Shown one piece after another: positions 9,658 through 18,106 of a stretch of 64,000 nt of DNA. The position numbers and the translations under genes are program-made. The stretch is taken from NCBI RefSeq assembly GCF_035918315.1, contig NZ_CP142146.1, positions 1,364,001 through 1,428,000 on the forward strand. The letters run 5' to 3'. The first letter of the stretch is position 1. Each line of letters opens with the position of its first letter. Under the pieces are notes generated by a model. It saw only the letters and a program-made list of their open reading frames with translations. It did not search any database and had not been told where the DNA came from. This stretch comes from Vagococcus jeotgali. GTDB taxonomy: Bacteria > Bacillota > Bacilli > Lactobacillales > Vagococcaceae.

Positions 9658-12003
9658 TTATTTTTTAACTTCTTCCATAATATAGCCTTCAATGACATCA
9701 TCAATTTTAACATCATTATAGTTCTCGATCATAGCCCCACACTCAAAACCAAGTTTAACTTCTTTTGCGTCATCTTTAAAACGCTTCAAACTAGCTAATT
9801 TTCCTTCATGGATAACAATACCGTTACGAATTAAACGAATACCACCATCACGACGGATAAAGCCGTCTGTCACATAACAACCAGCAATTGTTCCAACTTT
9901 AGATACATTATATGTTTCACGAATCATCATTTGTCCAGTAATTTTCTCAACGAACTCAGGATCTAACATACCATTCATTGCTGTTTCGATTTCTTCAATT
10001 ACTTTGTAGATAATACGGTGCAGGCGAATATCCACTTGCTCTTGCTCGGCTTGTGTACGAGCTTGCGGTGTTGGTCGAACGTTAAAACCAACGATAATCG
10101 CATTACTTGCTGATGCTAGTGTAATATCACTCTCATTAATTGCTCCAACTGCCGAATGAACAATCTTCACACGAACACCTTCTACATCAATTTTAGTTAA
10201 ACTTGCTGCAAGTGCTTCAGCTGAACCTTGAACATCTGCCTTGATTATAACATTAACTTCCTTCATCTCGCCATCTTTAAGGCTTTCAAACAAGTTATCA
10301 AGTGTGACACGTTGACTTACTTGGCGTTGTTCTAGTAGAGCACGTTTAGCTCTTTCCTCACCAGCAGCACGAGCTGTTTTCTCATCTTCAAAGGTTACAA
10401 AACGATCTCCTGCTTGAGGAACATCATTTAAACCAGTGATTTCAACCGGAGTTGCTGGCCCGGCTTCTTTGTCTCGGCGACCAATATCATTTGTCATAAC
10501 ACGAACACGTCCATAAGTATTACCAACGACGATTGGATCTTGAATATGTAGTGTTCCTTGTTGAACAAGAAGTGTGACAACAGGTCCTTTACTCTTATCA
10601 AGTCTTGCTTCAATAACAGTACCTATGGCACGTTGTGTTGGATCAGCTTTTAAATCCTCAACTTCTGCAACAAGTAGAATCATTTCTAATAATTCATCAA
10701 TATTTTCTCCGAATTTAGCTGAGATTGGAACGAAAATTGTATCCCCACCCCAAGCTTCTGGAATTAATTCATATTCACTCAACTCTTGCATCACACGCTC
10801 AGCGTTAGCTTCTGGTTTATCAATCTTGTTTACTGCAACAATAATTGGAACACCAGCAGCCTTAGCATGGTTAATCGCCTCAACAGTTTGCGGCATAACC
10901 CCGTCATCAGCAGCTACAACTAAAATGGTGATGTCCGTGATACTAGCCCCACGTGCACGCATACTTGTAAAAGCCGCATGTCCTGGTGTATCTAGGAACG
11001 TAATAGGTTTACCGTCAATATCAATTTGATATGCCCCAATATGTTGCGTAATACCACCGGCTTCACCAAATGATACTCTAGCATTTCTAAGTGTATCTAA
11101 AAGTGTTGTTTTACCATGATCCACGTGTCCCATGACTGTCACAACTGGCGGACGAGTAACTAAGTGGTCCTCATCTATCACGTCAACTTCAAAGAATTTA
11201 TCAATATCTGCTACGTCTTCTTGAATTTTTTCTTCAGCTTTAATACCGTAATCATCAGCTAGAATCTCAATTGTATCTTTATCAAGTGCTTGGTTTTGAT
11301 TAACCATCACACCTAGCATAAATAATTTTTTAATAATCTCTGCTGGTTCACGATAAATTTTCTTCGCAATATCAGCTACATTCATACCTTCTGTATAAAC
11401 TAATACTTCAGGTAGCTCTTTAAATTTACGTGGTGGCACAGCTGGTTTAGTTGAAACTGGATGTTTCCCTTTTTTACGACGATTATTTTTTTTGTAGCGA
11501 TTATTATTATTTCCTTGGTACGGACGATTTCCACCTCTGTTAGCTGATTGAGATGATTGCCCACCACGGTTAGCTTGTTGCGTTGCAGGTTTAGCTGCCG
11601 GTTTAACTGCCGGTTTTGCCCCTTGATTTGTTGCTGGTTTTCCTGTCGATTTTGATCCTTGATTTATTGCTGGTTTTTGTCCAGCTTTCTTAGGTTGCAT
11701 CCCTTGGTTAGTTTGATTATTCACTCGATTACCCTTACTGTTATCATTATTTCCTGATTTTTTATCAGAATGATGTTTATTTGAAGCTGTTTTCTTAGTT
11801 TCAGCTTGTTTTGCTTCTTGTTTATCTGTTTCTTTTTTTCCATTTTTAGGTTTCAATGCCTGATTAACTTTTACTATATCTGCATCATTTAAAGTGCTCA
11901 TATGATTTTTGACATCGATACCGATGGATTGAGCTTTTGTAACGATTTCTTTACTAGGAACATCTAATTCCTTCGCTAGTTCATAGACACGTTTTTTACT
12001 CAT
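9658..12003 (-). CDS. infB: Translation initiation factor IF-2
   Basis: IF-2 is the GTPase that brings initiator tRNA to the 30S subunit and promotes subunit joining. The 781-residue protein has an N-terminal IF2N helix domain ([20 protein letters not shown]). A long low-complexity linker rich in Lys, Asn, Gln and Pro runs from about residue 50 to 190. A second IF2N domain follows, then the G domain with [13 protein letters not shown] and NKIDKPE, and domains II-IV. The linker contains imperfect [13 protein letters not shown]-type repeats. It lies 12 bp after ylxQ in the operon. Confidence 0.98.
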   Translation of the reverse strand: MSKKRVYELAKELDVPSKEIVTKAQSIGIDVKNHMSTLNDADIVKVNQALKPKNGKKETDKQEAKQAETKKTASNKHHSDKKSGNNDNSKGNRVNNQTNQGMQPKKAGQKPAINQGSKSTGKPATNQGAKPAVKPAAKPATQQANRGGQSSQSANRGGNRPYQGNNNNRYKKNNRRKKGKHPVSTKPAVPPRKFKELPEVLVYTEGMNVADIAKKIYREPAEIIKKLFMLGVMVNQNQALDKDTIEILADDYGIKAEEKIQEDVADIDKFFEVDVIDEDHLVTRPPVVTVMGHVDHGKTTLLDTLRNARVSFGEAGGITQHIGAYQIDIDGKPITFLDTPGHAAFTSMRARGASITDITILVVAADDGVMPQTVEAINHAKAAGVPIIVAVNKIDKPEANAERVMQELSEYELIPEAWGGDTIFVPISAKFGENIDELLEMILLVAEVEDLKADPTQRAIGTVIEARLDKSKGPVVTLLVQQGTLHIQDPIVVGNTYGRVRVMTNDIGRRDKEAGPATPVEITGLNDVPQAGDRFVTFEDEKTARAAGEERAKRALLEQRQVSQRVTLDNLFESLKDGEMKEVNVIIKADVQGSAEALAASLTKIDVEGVRVKIVHSAVGAINESDITLASASNAIIVGFNVRPTPQARTQAEQEQVDIRLHRIIYKVIEEIETAMNGMLDPEFVEKITGQMMIRETYNVSKVGTIAGCYVTDGFIRRDGGIRLIRNGIVIHEGKLASLKRFKDDAKEVKLGFECGAMIENYNDVKIDDVIEGYIMEEVKK

Positions 12004-12015
12004 CTCTTCACCGTC

Positions 12016-12321
12016 CTATTCTTTCATTAAGTCACTCATTTTTTTTGCAAATCCTGAATCACATACACCGATAATACGACGACTTTTTCCAATCGCATGA
12101 CTTATCTCCCCTGAGTTAAAAGGACTAATCAGCGGTGTATGGTATGATTGACACTTATTGGTCATCTTCTTTAGTGTGCTTTCACTAACATCATTAGCTA
12201 AGACTACTAATTTAACTTGACCGCTTCTCACTCGTTGTAATGTCATTTCCTCACCAGTTACTAATTTGCCTGCTCTCATAGCAAGGCCTAAAAGGTTTAA
12301 TACTCGTTCATTATTTTCCAT
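12016..12321 (-). CDS. ylxQ: YlxQ, L7Ae/L30e-family RNA-binding protein
   Basis: A small K-turn RNA-binding protein of the ribosomal L7Ae family, regularly encoded between nusA and infB in Firmicutes; its exact target is uncertain. The fold is recognisable in LLGLAMRAGKLVTGEE and VVLANDVSESTLKKM. I place the start at the ATG at 12321, where homologous sequence begins (MENNERVLNLLG). A TTG six bases earlier is better spaced from the AGGAG ribosome site and remains possible. The longer in-frame ATG at 12360 would overlap ylxR by 50 bases and adds no conserved residues. With the chosen start the overlap with ylxR is 11 bases. Confidence 0.9.
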   Translation of the reverse strand: MENNERVLNLLGLAMRAGKLVTGEEMTLQRVRSGQVKLVVLANDVSESTLKKMTNKCQSYHTPLISPFNSGEISHAIGKSRRIIGVCDSGFAKKMSDLMKE

Positions 12322-12610
12322 GACCAAACAATTCTCTCCTCGCTTTTTGATGAGACACATAGTCTAGTAACTCTTGATAAAATTCATCTGACAAATGTTG
12401 TTTTAATTGTTTATCAAGTATGTTTTTATCCCAAGATTTTTGGACAACTTCAGGTTCCATAGATAAATAAGCACCACGACCTGGCATTTTTCCAGTTGGA
12501 TCGATCGAAATCTCCTCTTCTTTAGAACGTACGACACGAATCATTTCTTTTTTAGGCTTCATTTCACCTGATACTACACATTTTCTAAGTGGCATTTTTC
12601 TTTCTTTCAT
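12311..12610 (-). CDS. ylxR: YlxR family protein (RnpM-like)
   Basis: YlxR proteins bind RNA; the Bacillus member has been described as an RNase P modulator (RnpM). The 99-residue protein has the family core MPLRKCVVSGE near its start and KMPGRGAYLS at about residues 41-50. The start MKERKMPLRKC is preceded by AAAGAGGGACC, an acceptable ribosome site. It sits between nusA (21-bp gap) and ylxQ (overlap), the conserved Firmicute order. Confidence 0.93.
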   Translation of the reverse strand: MKERKMPLRKCVVSGEMKPKKEMIRVVRSKEEEISIDPTGKMPGRGAYLSMEPEVVQKSWDKNILDKQLKQHLSDEFYQELLDYVSHQKARRELFGHGK

Positions 12611-12631
12611 CTATGGTCCCTCTTTTCTTTT

Positions 12632-13876
12632 TTACTTGTCCTCAGTAATATCCTCAGTTTCTGTTAAACCATCTTCAATAATTGAATCCACTAGTTTTTC
12701 CGTTTCAGCCTCAACTAATGCCTCTTCAATGACTTCTTCAGATAATTCTTCTAACATGGCTTCTTCAATAACTTCCTCAACTAATTCAGCACCTGCTTCT
12801 AATACTTCAGCAATTAACTCTGCTTCATTTTTAGCAGCAATTTCTTCCCACTCAGATTCAGGTTTAATATCAATTTTATACCCTGTTAATTTAGCTGCTA
12901 AACGAGCATTTTGCCCACGTTTACCAATAGCTAGTGATAATTGAAAATCAGGGACAACAATCGTACAGGCACGTTGATGTGGATCAAAAATAACGTCCAA
13001 TACTTGGGCTGGATTTAAAGCATTTGAAATAAAAACTGCTGGATCCTCATCCCATTCAACAATATCCATATTTTCACCCTTTAATTCATTAACAATAGCT
13101 TGAACACGTTGTCCTTTAGGTCCAACACAAGTTCCAACTGGATCAATATCCTTATTAGCGCTTGTTACAGCAACTTTAGCTCTATCTCCAGCTTCACGAG
13201 CAATGCTTACAATCTCAACTTCACCATCATAAACTTCAGGTATTTCTTGTTCAAATAGACGTTTTAAAAGATCTGGATGACTTCTACTTACGTATACTTG
13301 AGGTCCTTTTGATGTGTTTTCTACCTTAGAAATATAAACTTTAATACGGTCATGTGGTTGATATACTTCATTTGGAATTTGATCTTGCTTTGATAAAACA
13401 GCTTCAATCTTGCCCAAGTTAACATAAATGTAGCGCTTGTCTTGACGTTCTACAATCCCTTGCATGATTTCATTTTCATAAGCACTAAATTCGTTATAAA
13501 TAATTGAGCGCTCAGCTTCTCTTACTCTTTGTAAAATAACTTGTTTAGCAGTTTGAGCTGCAATACGCCCAAAATCTTTAGGTGTTACTTCAAAGCGAAC
13601 CATATCACCAATCTCATAAGCACCATTTACTTTTAAGGCCTCTTCTAGACTAACCTCTAGTTGTGAATCCATGACTTCTTCTGTCACTTCTTTCACAGAA
13701 TAAATGTGAACGTCACCTTTTTTGTCATCAAATTCTACTTCAACATTTTGAGCTTGTCCATAATGTCTTTTGTAAGCTGAAATCATTGCTGCTTCAAGTG
13801 CTTCTACTACGATTTCTTTAGAGATACCTTTTTCTGTTTCAAGAGCATCTAAGGCTCCTAACAGGTCTTTGTTCAT
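12632..13876 (-). CDS. nusA: Transcription elongation/termination factor NusA
   Basis: NusA binds RNA polymerase and nascent RNA and modulates pausing, termination and antitermination. The 414-residue protein has the N-terminal polymerase-binding domain, S1 domain (about 135-200), KH1 and KH2 (GTCVGPKGQRVQAIVNEL; LAIGKRGQNARLAAKL). It ends with an acidic Glu-rich extension of about 65 residues after KH2, replacing the acidic repeats of proteobacterial NusA. It is 20 bp after rimP in the same operon. Confidence 0.98.
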   Translation of the reverse strand: MNKDLLGALDALETEKGISKEIVVEALEAAMISAYKRHYGQAQNVEVEFDDKKGDVHIYSVKEVTEEVMDSQLEVSLEEALKVNGAYEIGDMVRFEVTPKDFGRIAAQTAKQVILQRVREAERSIIYNEFSAYENEIMQGIVERQDKRYIYVNLGKIEAVLSKQDQIPNEVYQPHDRIKVYISKVENTSKGPQVYVSRSHPDLLKRLFEQEIPEVYDGEVEIVSIAREAGDRAKVAVTSANKDIDPVGTCVGPKGQRVQAIVNELKGENMDIVEWDEDPAVFISNALNPAQVLDVIFDPHQRACTIVVPDFQLSLAIGKRGQNARLAAKLTGYKIDIKPESEWEEIAAKNEAELIAEVLEAGAELVEEVIEEAMLEELSEEVIEEALVEAETEKLVDSIIEDGLTETEDITEDK

Positions 13877-13896
13877 ATTATTTCTTACCTTCCATT

Positions 13897-14370
13897 CTAA
13901 AATTGAATTGCTAATCTTGCTTTGGCTATATTTTTTCGATCAAATGTCATTTCTTTTTCACGTGTTTTGATTCTAACTAATAGGGTTACTGTTTCAGGAG
14001 TTACTTCTTTTAAGAAACCGTGGTACTGCTTCTCACCTTCAACCATTTGATAAAAAGAGACATTAATATATTCATCAATAGCATTTTGATAATCTTCTTC
14101 TTTTTTTAATGGTCGCTCAGCTCCTGGAGAAGAAACTTCTAGAAAGTAGGCTTGAGGAATAGGATCAGGATCAATTGTATCTAATTTTTCCCCCAATTGT
14201 TCACTAACAAGAACACATTCATTGATATCAATACCACCAGGCTTATCAATAAAGACTCTTAAAAACCAATTTTTTCCTTCCTTAACATACTCAACATCTA
14301 CTAAGTCAAAATGATAGTCTTCCAAAATTGGTTCTACCAAGCTAGTGACTACTTCGACTACATTTGCCAA
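13897..14370 (-). CDS. rimP: Ribosome maturation factor RimP
   Basis: RimP helps assemble the 30S subunit. The 157-residue protein shows the N-terminal alpha/beta domain (DYHFDLVDVEYVKEGKNW) and the motif FLEVSSPGAERPL near the domain boundary, followed by an SH3-like C-terminal barrel. It is the first gene of the rimP-nusA-ylxR-ylxQ-infB-rbfA operon. The ATG at 14370 has a GGGAGGCG ribosome site. A GC-rich hairpin lies only 36 bp upstream of its start. Confidence 0.96.
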   Translation of the reverse strand: MANVVEVVTSLVEPILEDYHFDLVDVEYVKEGKNWFLRVFIDKPGGIDINECVLVSEQLGEKLDTIDPDPIPQAYFLEVSSPGAERPLKKEEDYQNAIDEYINVSFYQMVEGEKQYHGFLKEVTPETVTLLVRIKTREKEMTFDRKNIAKARLAIQF

Positions 14371-14405
14371 TAGTTTTCGCCTCCCTATACTTTATTTGAG
14401 AAATT

Positions 14406-14438
14406 CATCAAAAAGAGTGAGCGTCAAGACGCTCACTC
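14406..14438 (-). terminator. GC-rich hairpin between galE and rimP
   Basis: A perfect 11-bp stem GAGTGAGCGTC / GACGCTCACTC is followed on the minus strand by TTTTTG. It can end the galE transcript. Because it is only about 36 bp before the rimP start, any rimP promoter would have to be inside that short gap or upstream of the hairpin. An attenuator in the rimP-nusA leader is therefore an alternative. Confidence 0.75.
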
Positions 14439-14538
14439 CCTTTCGTTCATATCATACACATTTAGATTAACATGTTTTTCCTATAAACACAATATAGCAA
14501 TTCTACAATCCAAACTAATTATCGTTTCTTAATTTTTA

Positions 14539-15528
14539 TTAATCTTCATAACCTTGTGGGTGCTTCTCATGCCAATTCCAAGCAGTAGAAATGATAGTAG
14601 CAATATTTGTATATTTAGGCTGCCATTCTAAAATGTCTTTTGCTTTTTGATTTGAGGCAATTAATATAGCTGGATCTCCCTGTCTTCTTTCAGACATAAC
14701 AAAAGGTATTTCTTTATCTGTTACAAGTTCTGCTTCATCAAGTAAAGCCTTCACTGAAAAACCACTACCACTACCTAAATTTATAATCTGGCTCTCTTGA
14801 TGCGTCTCTAAATAATCAAGAGCTAATAAATGAGCATCTACCAAATCCACTACATGAACATAATCCCTGATACAAGTCCCATCAGGTGTTGGATAATCAT
14901 CACCAAAAATACGTAATTCTTGACGTTTACCAAGTGCCACCTCTAAAATAATTGGTAATAAATGCGTCTCTGGCGTATGATCCTCCCCAATAGATCCATC
15001 AAGTGAGGCACCTGCTACATTGAAGTAGCGAAGCGAAACATATTTAATACCATAAGCCTCATCACACCACTTCATCATCTGCTCCATCATTAATTTACTT
15101 TGTCCATATGGATTTGTTGGGTTTGTTGGTGTATTTTCTGTAATAGGTACAACGTCAGGTTCTCCGTAAGTCGCAGCTGTTGATGAGAAGACAATTTTTT
15201 TAATATGATATTCATTCATGACCTCAAGTAATATTTGCATACCATATACATTATTATTAAAATATAATAACGGCTCTATCATTGACTCTCCAACTAAAGA
15301 ACTGGCTGCAAAATGAACCACTTCCGTAATGCTTTCCTGCTCAAAAACAGATTTTAAAAATATCTTATCTCTAATATCACCTTGATAAAACTTAGCTTTA
15401 TCTGAAATAGCTTTTAGATGCCCTGTTTGTAAATTATCAACTACTATAACCTCTTTACCACTCTCAACTAATGCTTTTACAGCATGTGAGCCAATATATC
15501 CGGCACCGCCTAAAACTAAAACACTCAT
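14539..15528 (-). CDS. galE: UDP-glucose 4-epimerase
   Basis: GalE interconverts UDP-glucose and UDP-galactose, serving galactose catabolism and cell-surface sugar supply. The 329-residue short-chain dehydrogenase-type protein shows the NAD-binding GGAGYIGSH near its start, VVDNLQTGH, the catalytic Ser/Tyr/Lys set (SSTAATYGE and YGQSK) and the substrate loop RYFNVAGA. It stands alone between terminators, not beside galK/galT, so a role in supplying UDP-galactose to surface polymers is as likely as Leloir catabolism (inference). Confidence 0.93.
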   Translation of the reverse strand: MSVLVLGGAGYIGSHAVKALVESGKEVIVVDNLQTGHLKAISDKAKFYQGDIRDKIFLKSVFEQESITEVVHFAASSLVGESMIEPLLYFNNNVYGMQILLEVMNEYHIKKIVFSSTAATYGEPDVVPITENTPTNPTNPYGQSKLMMEQMMKWCDEAYGIKYVSLRYFNVAGASLDGSIGEDHTPETHLLPIILEVALGKRQELRIFGDDYPTPDGTCIRDYVHVVDLVDAHLLALDYLETHQESQIINLGSGSGFSVKALLDEAELVTDKEIPFVMSERRQGDPAILIASNQKAKDILEWQPKYTNIATIISTAWNWHEKHPQGYED

Positions 15529-15552
15529 CTCTTCACTCCTTAATTGCTTAAT

Positions 15553-15595
15553 AAAAAGCCCGATAGTTAATTTTACTTAACTATCAGACTTTTTT
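15553..15595 (-). terminator. bidirectional-type hairpin between the hydrolase pseudogene and galE
   Basis: An inverted repeat GATAGTTAA / TTAACTATC is extended by AAAAAGCC and GACTTTTTT with mismatches, with a T-run on the + strand and A-run on the left. It lies 14 bp after the broken hydrolase gene, for which it is the natural terminator. Confidence 0.72.
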
Positions 15596-15609
15596 CAAGT
15601 TCCTTATTT

Positions 15610-16636
15610 TTATGCTTGAGTAGATAGATCAACAATTTCTTGAACCTCATTCATTTTAAACACAAATGGCTGGCCTGTTTGGATCAAATCATCAGTTAGT
15701 TTGACTTGGACAGGGCAAGTATTTGTATACGGCATCATAACGTAATTTTTATTAGATAAATCCATAAAACCTTTGTACTGCGTGTAATCAATGACACCAT
15801 TTTTAGCTGCTTTATCCCCTTTAGGAGTATCAACTGAATTAAGAATATGAGCTAGAGTATTAATCGCTTCAACAGCATTTTCTGGTTGATAGATATTAGT
15901 TTTTAAAAAGGCTGCTCTAATAAAACGTGATTCAGAAGTGAAATCTCCAGATAAGCCCATAGCACCACTTCCCATACCATCAGAAATACTAACGTGCTTT
16001 CCAAAATCCATTGTAGGGCTAGTAACATTTGATAAGAATGAATAATGATTTAAATTTGTTAAATGCCATGGATATTCAGGATTGTTAGTAAAAACTGAGG
16101 CTTCATTATCATAAATATGAGTACCACTAGCTGTCATTTCAATAATTAATGAATTACCTGAAGCATCTGCCACAATCCAGTGCAATGGAGTAATAGCATT
16201 TAAAAAACTATTCTTAATATTCATAATGTTTAAGTCATTAAGTTTTGTTTTTAAAGTATCTAAAGAATCGATTGAGCCTAATACCCAAGTAACAAATTCA
16301 TGGGGGGCGATATTTTGTTTTGTTTCATCTTTTTTATCACTATATTAGGCTAATCCACTAAAATATAAGGCATTAGGCTAATCCACTAAAATATAAGGCG
16401 CAAATCCCTATTCCTTTTTCGTTTACACAATCAGCAAACATGTACTCAGCAAGCTTTCGTCCCGATCCGACAAAAGCATAGTCAGAGGTATAAGTACAAT
16501 CTGCTCCTACATCACTCTTAAAAGCATGACCTCTCGGAATAAAAACTGGTGAAGCTCCTAATTCAAATGAAAAGTCCATGGTTCTAGCTAACAAATTAAC
16601 ATTATCTTTTGTTGTCATCGTTAATGATGTACACAT
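15610..16636 (-). pseudogene. broken choloylglycine hydrolase family gene (bile salt hydrolase / penicillin acylase type)
   Basis: The intact enzyme would be an N-terminal-nucleophile hydrolase acting on conjugated bile salts or penicillin V. The first part starts MCTSLTMTTKDNVNLLARTMDF, giving the family's Cys2, Arg18 and Asp21. The second part carries TNNPEYPWHLTNLNHY and SRFIRAAFLKT. Reading stops at a TAA (16373-16375) directly after YFSGLA. A 28-bp tandem duplication follows, shifting frame by one, after which the original frame resumes as YSDKKDETKQN and runs to 15610. The stop is present in both copies, so a single-copy version would still be truncated. Everything else is readable, so decay is recent. 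An IS256 copy is inserted 67 bp upstream of its start. Confidence 0.88.
16344..16399. repeat. 28-bp exact tandem duplication inside the hydrolase gene
   Basis: Bases 16344-16371 are repeated exactly at 16372-16399. Twenty-eight is not a multiple of three, so it shifts the reading frame. Both copies contain the same in-frame TAA (minus strand). Confidence 0.97.
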
Positions 16637-16710
16637 AACACATACCCTTATCTTTTTATGAATTTTATATATTCTATTATAAATTAAAAACAATATGCTT
16701 ATTTCTTTTT

Positions 16711-18038
16711 GGTTGCGTCAAGAATTATGTGTAAATGGAAAATCCATTCCATTTTTTTAAGTTAAAACATTGATTCTAATGTATCTTGTATTTCCTTAAA
16801 TCCTTTATGTACTCTGCCTAAAAATTTTTGGTTATATTCATTGAACTGAGAAACAAGGAATCTCTCCAGAGATTCTTCATTAGGAAATTGTTCTTTTCTC
16901 TTTGTATATTTTTTTAACTGTTTATTAAATCCCTCAATCAAGTTAGTTGAGTAGATAGTTCTTCTGATTGATGGTGGGAAGTTATAGAAAGTTAATATAG
17001 CAGGATTCAAGAGTAATTTAACTACTCGTGGATACTGCTTTTTCCATTTATCTATCATAAAACTTATTTGATTCATAGCTTCTTCTTTTGAAGCTGCTTG
17101 ATAAACCAATTTGAAATCATTACAGACTTCTTGTCGATCACTAACACGAACCTTATGAGCAATATTTCTAGAGATATGGACACAACATTGTTGAAATTGA
17201 GCATTTGGATAGACACTATGGATGCTATCGTGAATACCGTTTAAACCATCAGTTACAACTAATAAAACCTCTTCTAAACCACGGTCTTTTAGGTCTTGAA
17301 GTATCTCTTTCCAAATGTAGGCAGATTCAGTTGGAGCAATAGTAAATCCTAGAACTTCTTTGGTTCCATCTAACCGGATACCAATTACTATGTAAATAGC
17401 TTCTTTTGCTACGGTTTTCCTTTTTACTGGAATATGAGTAGCATCCATAAAAATAACTGAGTATTTAGCCTCTAAAGTTCTTTCTTTAAAAGCTAAAACA
17501 TCTTCAGATACAATTTTACTTATGTTTGAAATAGTTTGTGGCGTGTAATAATGACCATACATCTTTTCAATTAAATCAGAGATTTCAGACATCGTTATTC
17601 CTTTTTGAAATAGCTGAATAATAGTCGTTTCTAAAGAGTCATTGGTTCTTTTATAAGCAGGTAATGTTTGTTGAGAAAACTCACCATTCCTATCTCTAGG
17701 GATTACTAAATTTAGTTCTCCATACTCCGTTTTAAATGAACGTGAATAATTCCCATTTCGGGAATTACCTGAATTAAATCCAGATCTATCATATTTTTCA
17801 TAGTCAAGAAATGCTGTCAGTTCAGCTTTTAATAATGAATTAATAGCTAGCTCTAGATGATGGCGAAACAAATCATCCAAATCACCTTTATTGATTAGTG
17901 TTTCCATAATTTCTGTAGTAAAATTATTCATGAGAAAGTCCTCCTATAAAATTTTTGTGTGGTAACTTTAATTTTACAGAATGGACTTTCTTTTTTTCTA
18001 CCCTAAATTTCTATTTACACAAAATATTTTACGCTATC
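16711..18038 (-). mobile_element. IS256-family insertion sequence, copy A (1328 bp)
   Basis: The element is bounded by imperfect inverted repeats of about 31 bp (GGTTGCGTCAAGAATTATG at one end, GATAGCGTAAAATATTTTG at the other, reading inward). It is flanked by the 8-bp direct repeat TTCTTTTT (16703-16710 and 18039-18046), the target-site size of IS256 elements. It carries one transposase gene and sits between polC and the broken hydrolase gene. Its length is identical to copy B at 49364-50691. Confidence 0.95.
16762..17931 (-). CDS. IS256-family transposase, copy A
   Basis: A DDE-type mutator-like transposase of 389 residues. Landmarks are FRHHLELAINSLLKAEL, the Arg/Gly/Asn-rich SGNSRNGNYSR, the first catalytic Asp in VIFMDATHIPV, the second in VVTDGLNGI, the CCVHISRNI histidine region and the C-terminal Glu in STNLIEGFNKQLKK. 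The ATG follows TAGGAGGAC, a strong ribosome site. It differs from copy B by two residues (Ile for Val in SVIFMDA and Asn for Ser in DGLNGI). It appears intact and probably active. Confidence 0.96.
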   Translation of the reverse strand: MNNFTTEIMETLINKGDLDDLFRHHLELAINSLLKAELTAFLDYEKYDRSGFNSGNSRNGNYSRSFKTEYGELNLVIPRDRNGEFSQQTLPAYKRTNDSLETTIIQLFQKGITMSEISDLIEKMYGHYYTPQTISNISKIVSEDVLAFKERTLEAKYSVIFMDATHIPVKRKTVAKEAIYIVIGIRLDGTKEVLGFTIAPTESAYIWKEILQDLKDRGLEEVLLVVTDGLNGIHDSIHSVYPNAQFQQCCVHISRNIAHKVRVSDRQEVCNDFKLVYQAASKEEAMNQISFMIDKWKKQYPRVVKLLLNPAILTFYNFPPSIRRTIYSTNLIEGFNKQLKKYTKRKEQFPNEESLERFLVSQFNEYNQKFLGRVHKGFKEIQDTLESMF

Positions 18039-18106
18039 TTCTTTTTCTCTTCACTACAAATCACTATAATAAAAAGATTTCTACTCCAATAAGATAAAAA
18101 TTTAAT

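Noticed and set aside
10574-11029. 151-codon plus-strand frame inside infB
   Set aside because: Antisense to the conserved G domain of IF-2, low-complexity serine/isoleucine translation and no ribosome site.
12636-12944. 102-codon serine-rich plus-strand frame at the nusA 3' end
   Set aside because: Produced by antisense reading of the Glu-rich NusA tail, which always gives Ser-rich frames.
16711-18038. IS256 copy A as the direct cause of the hydrolase gene's death
   Set aside because: The element lies 67 bp upstream of the start codon, outside the gene. The nonsense codon and duplication are sufficient; the IS may only have changed its promoter.
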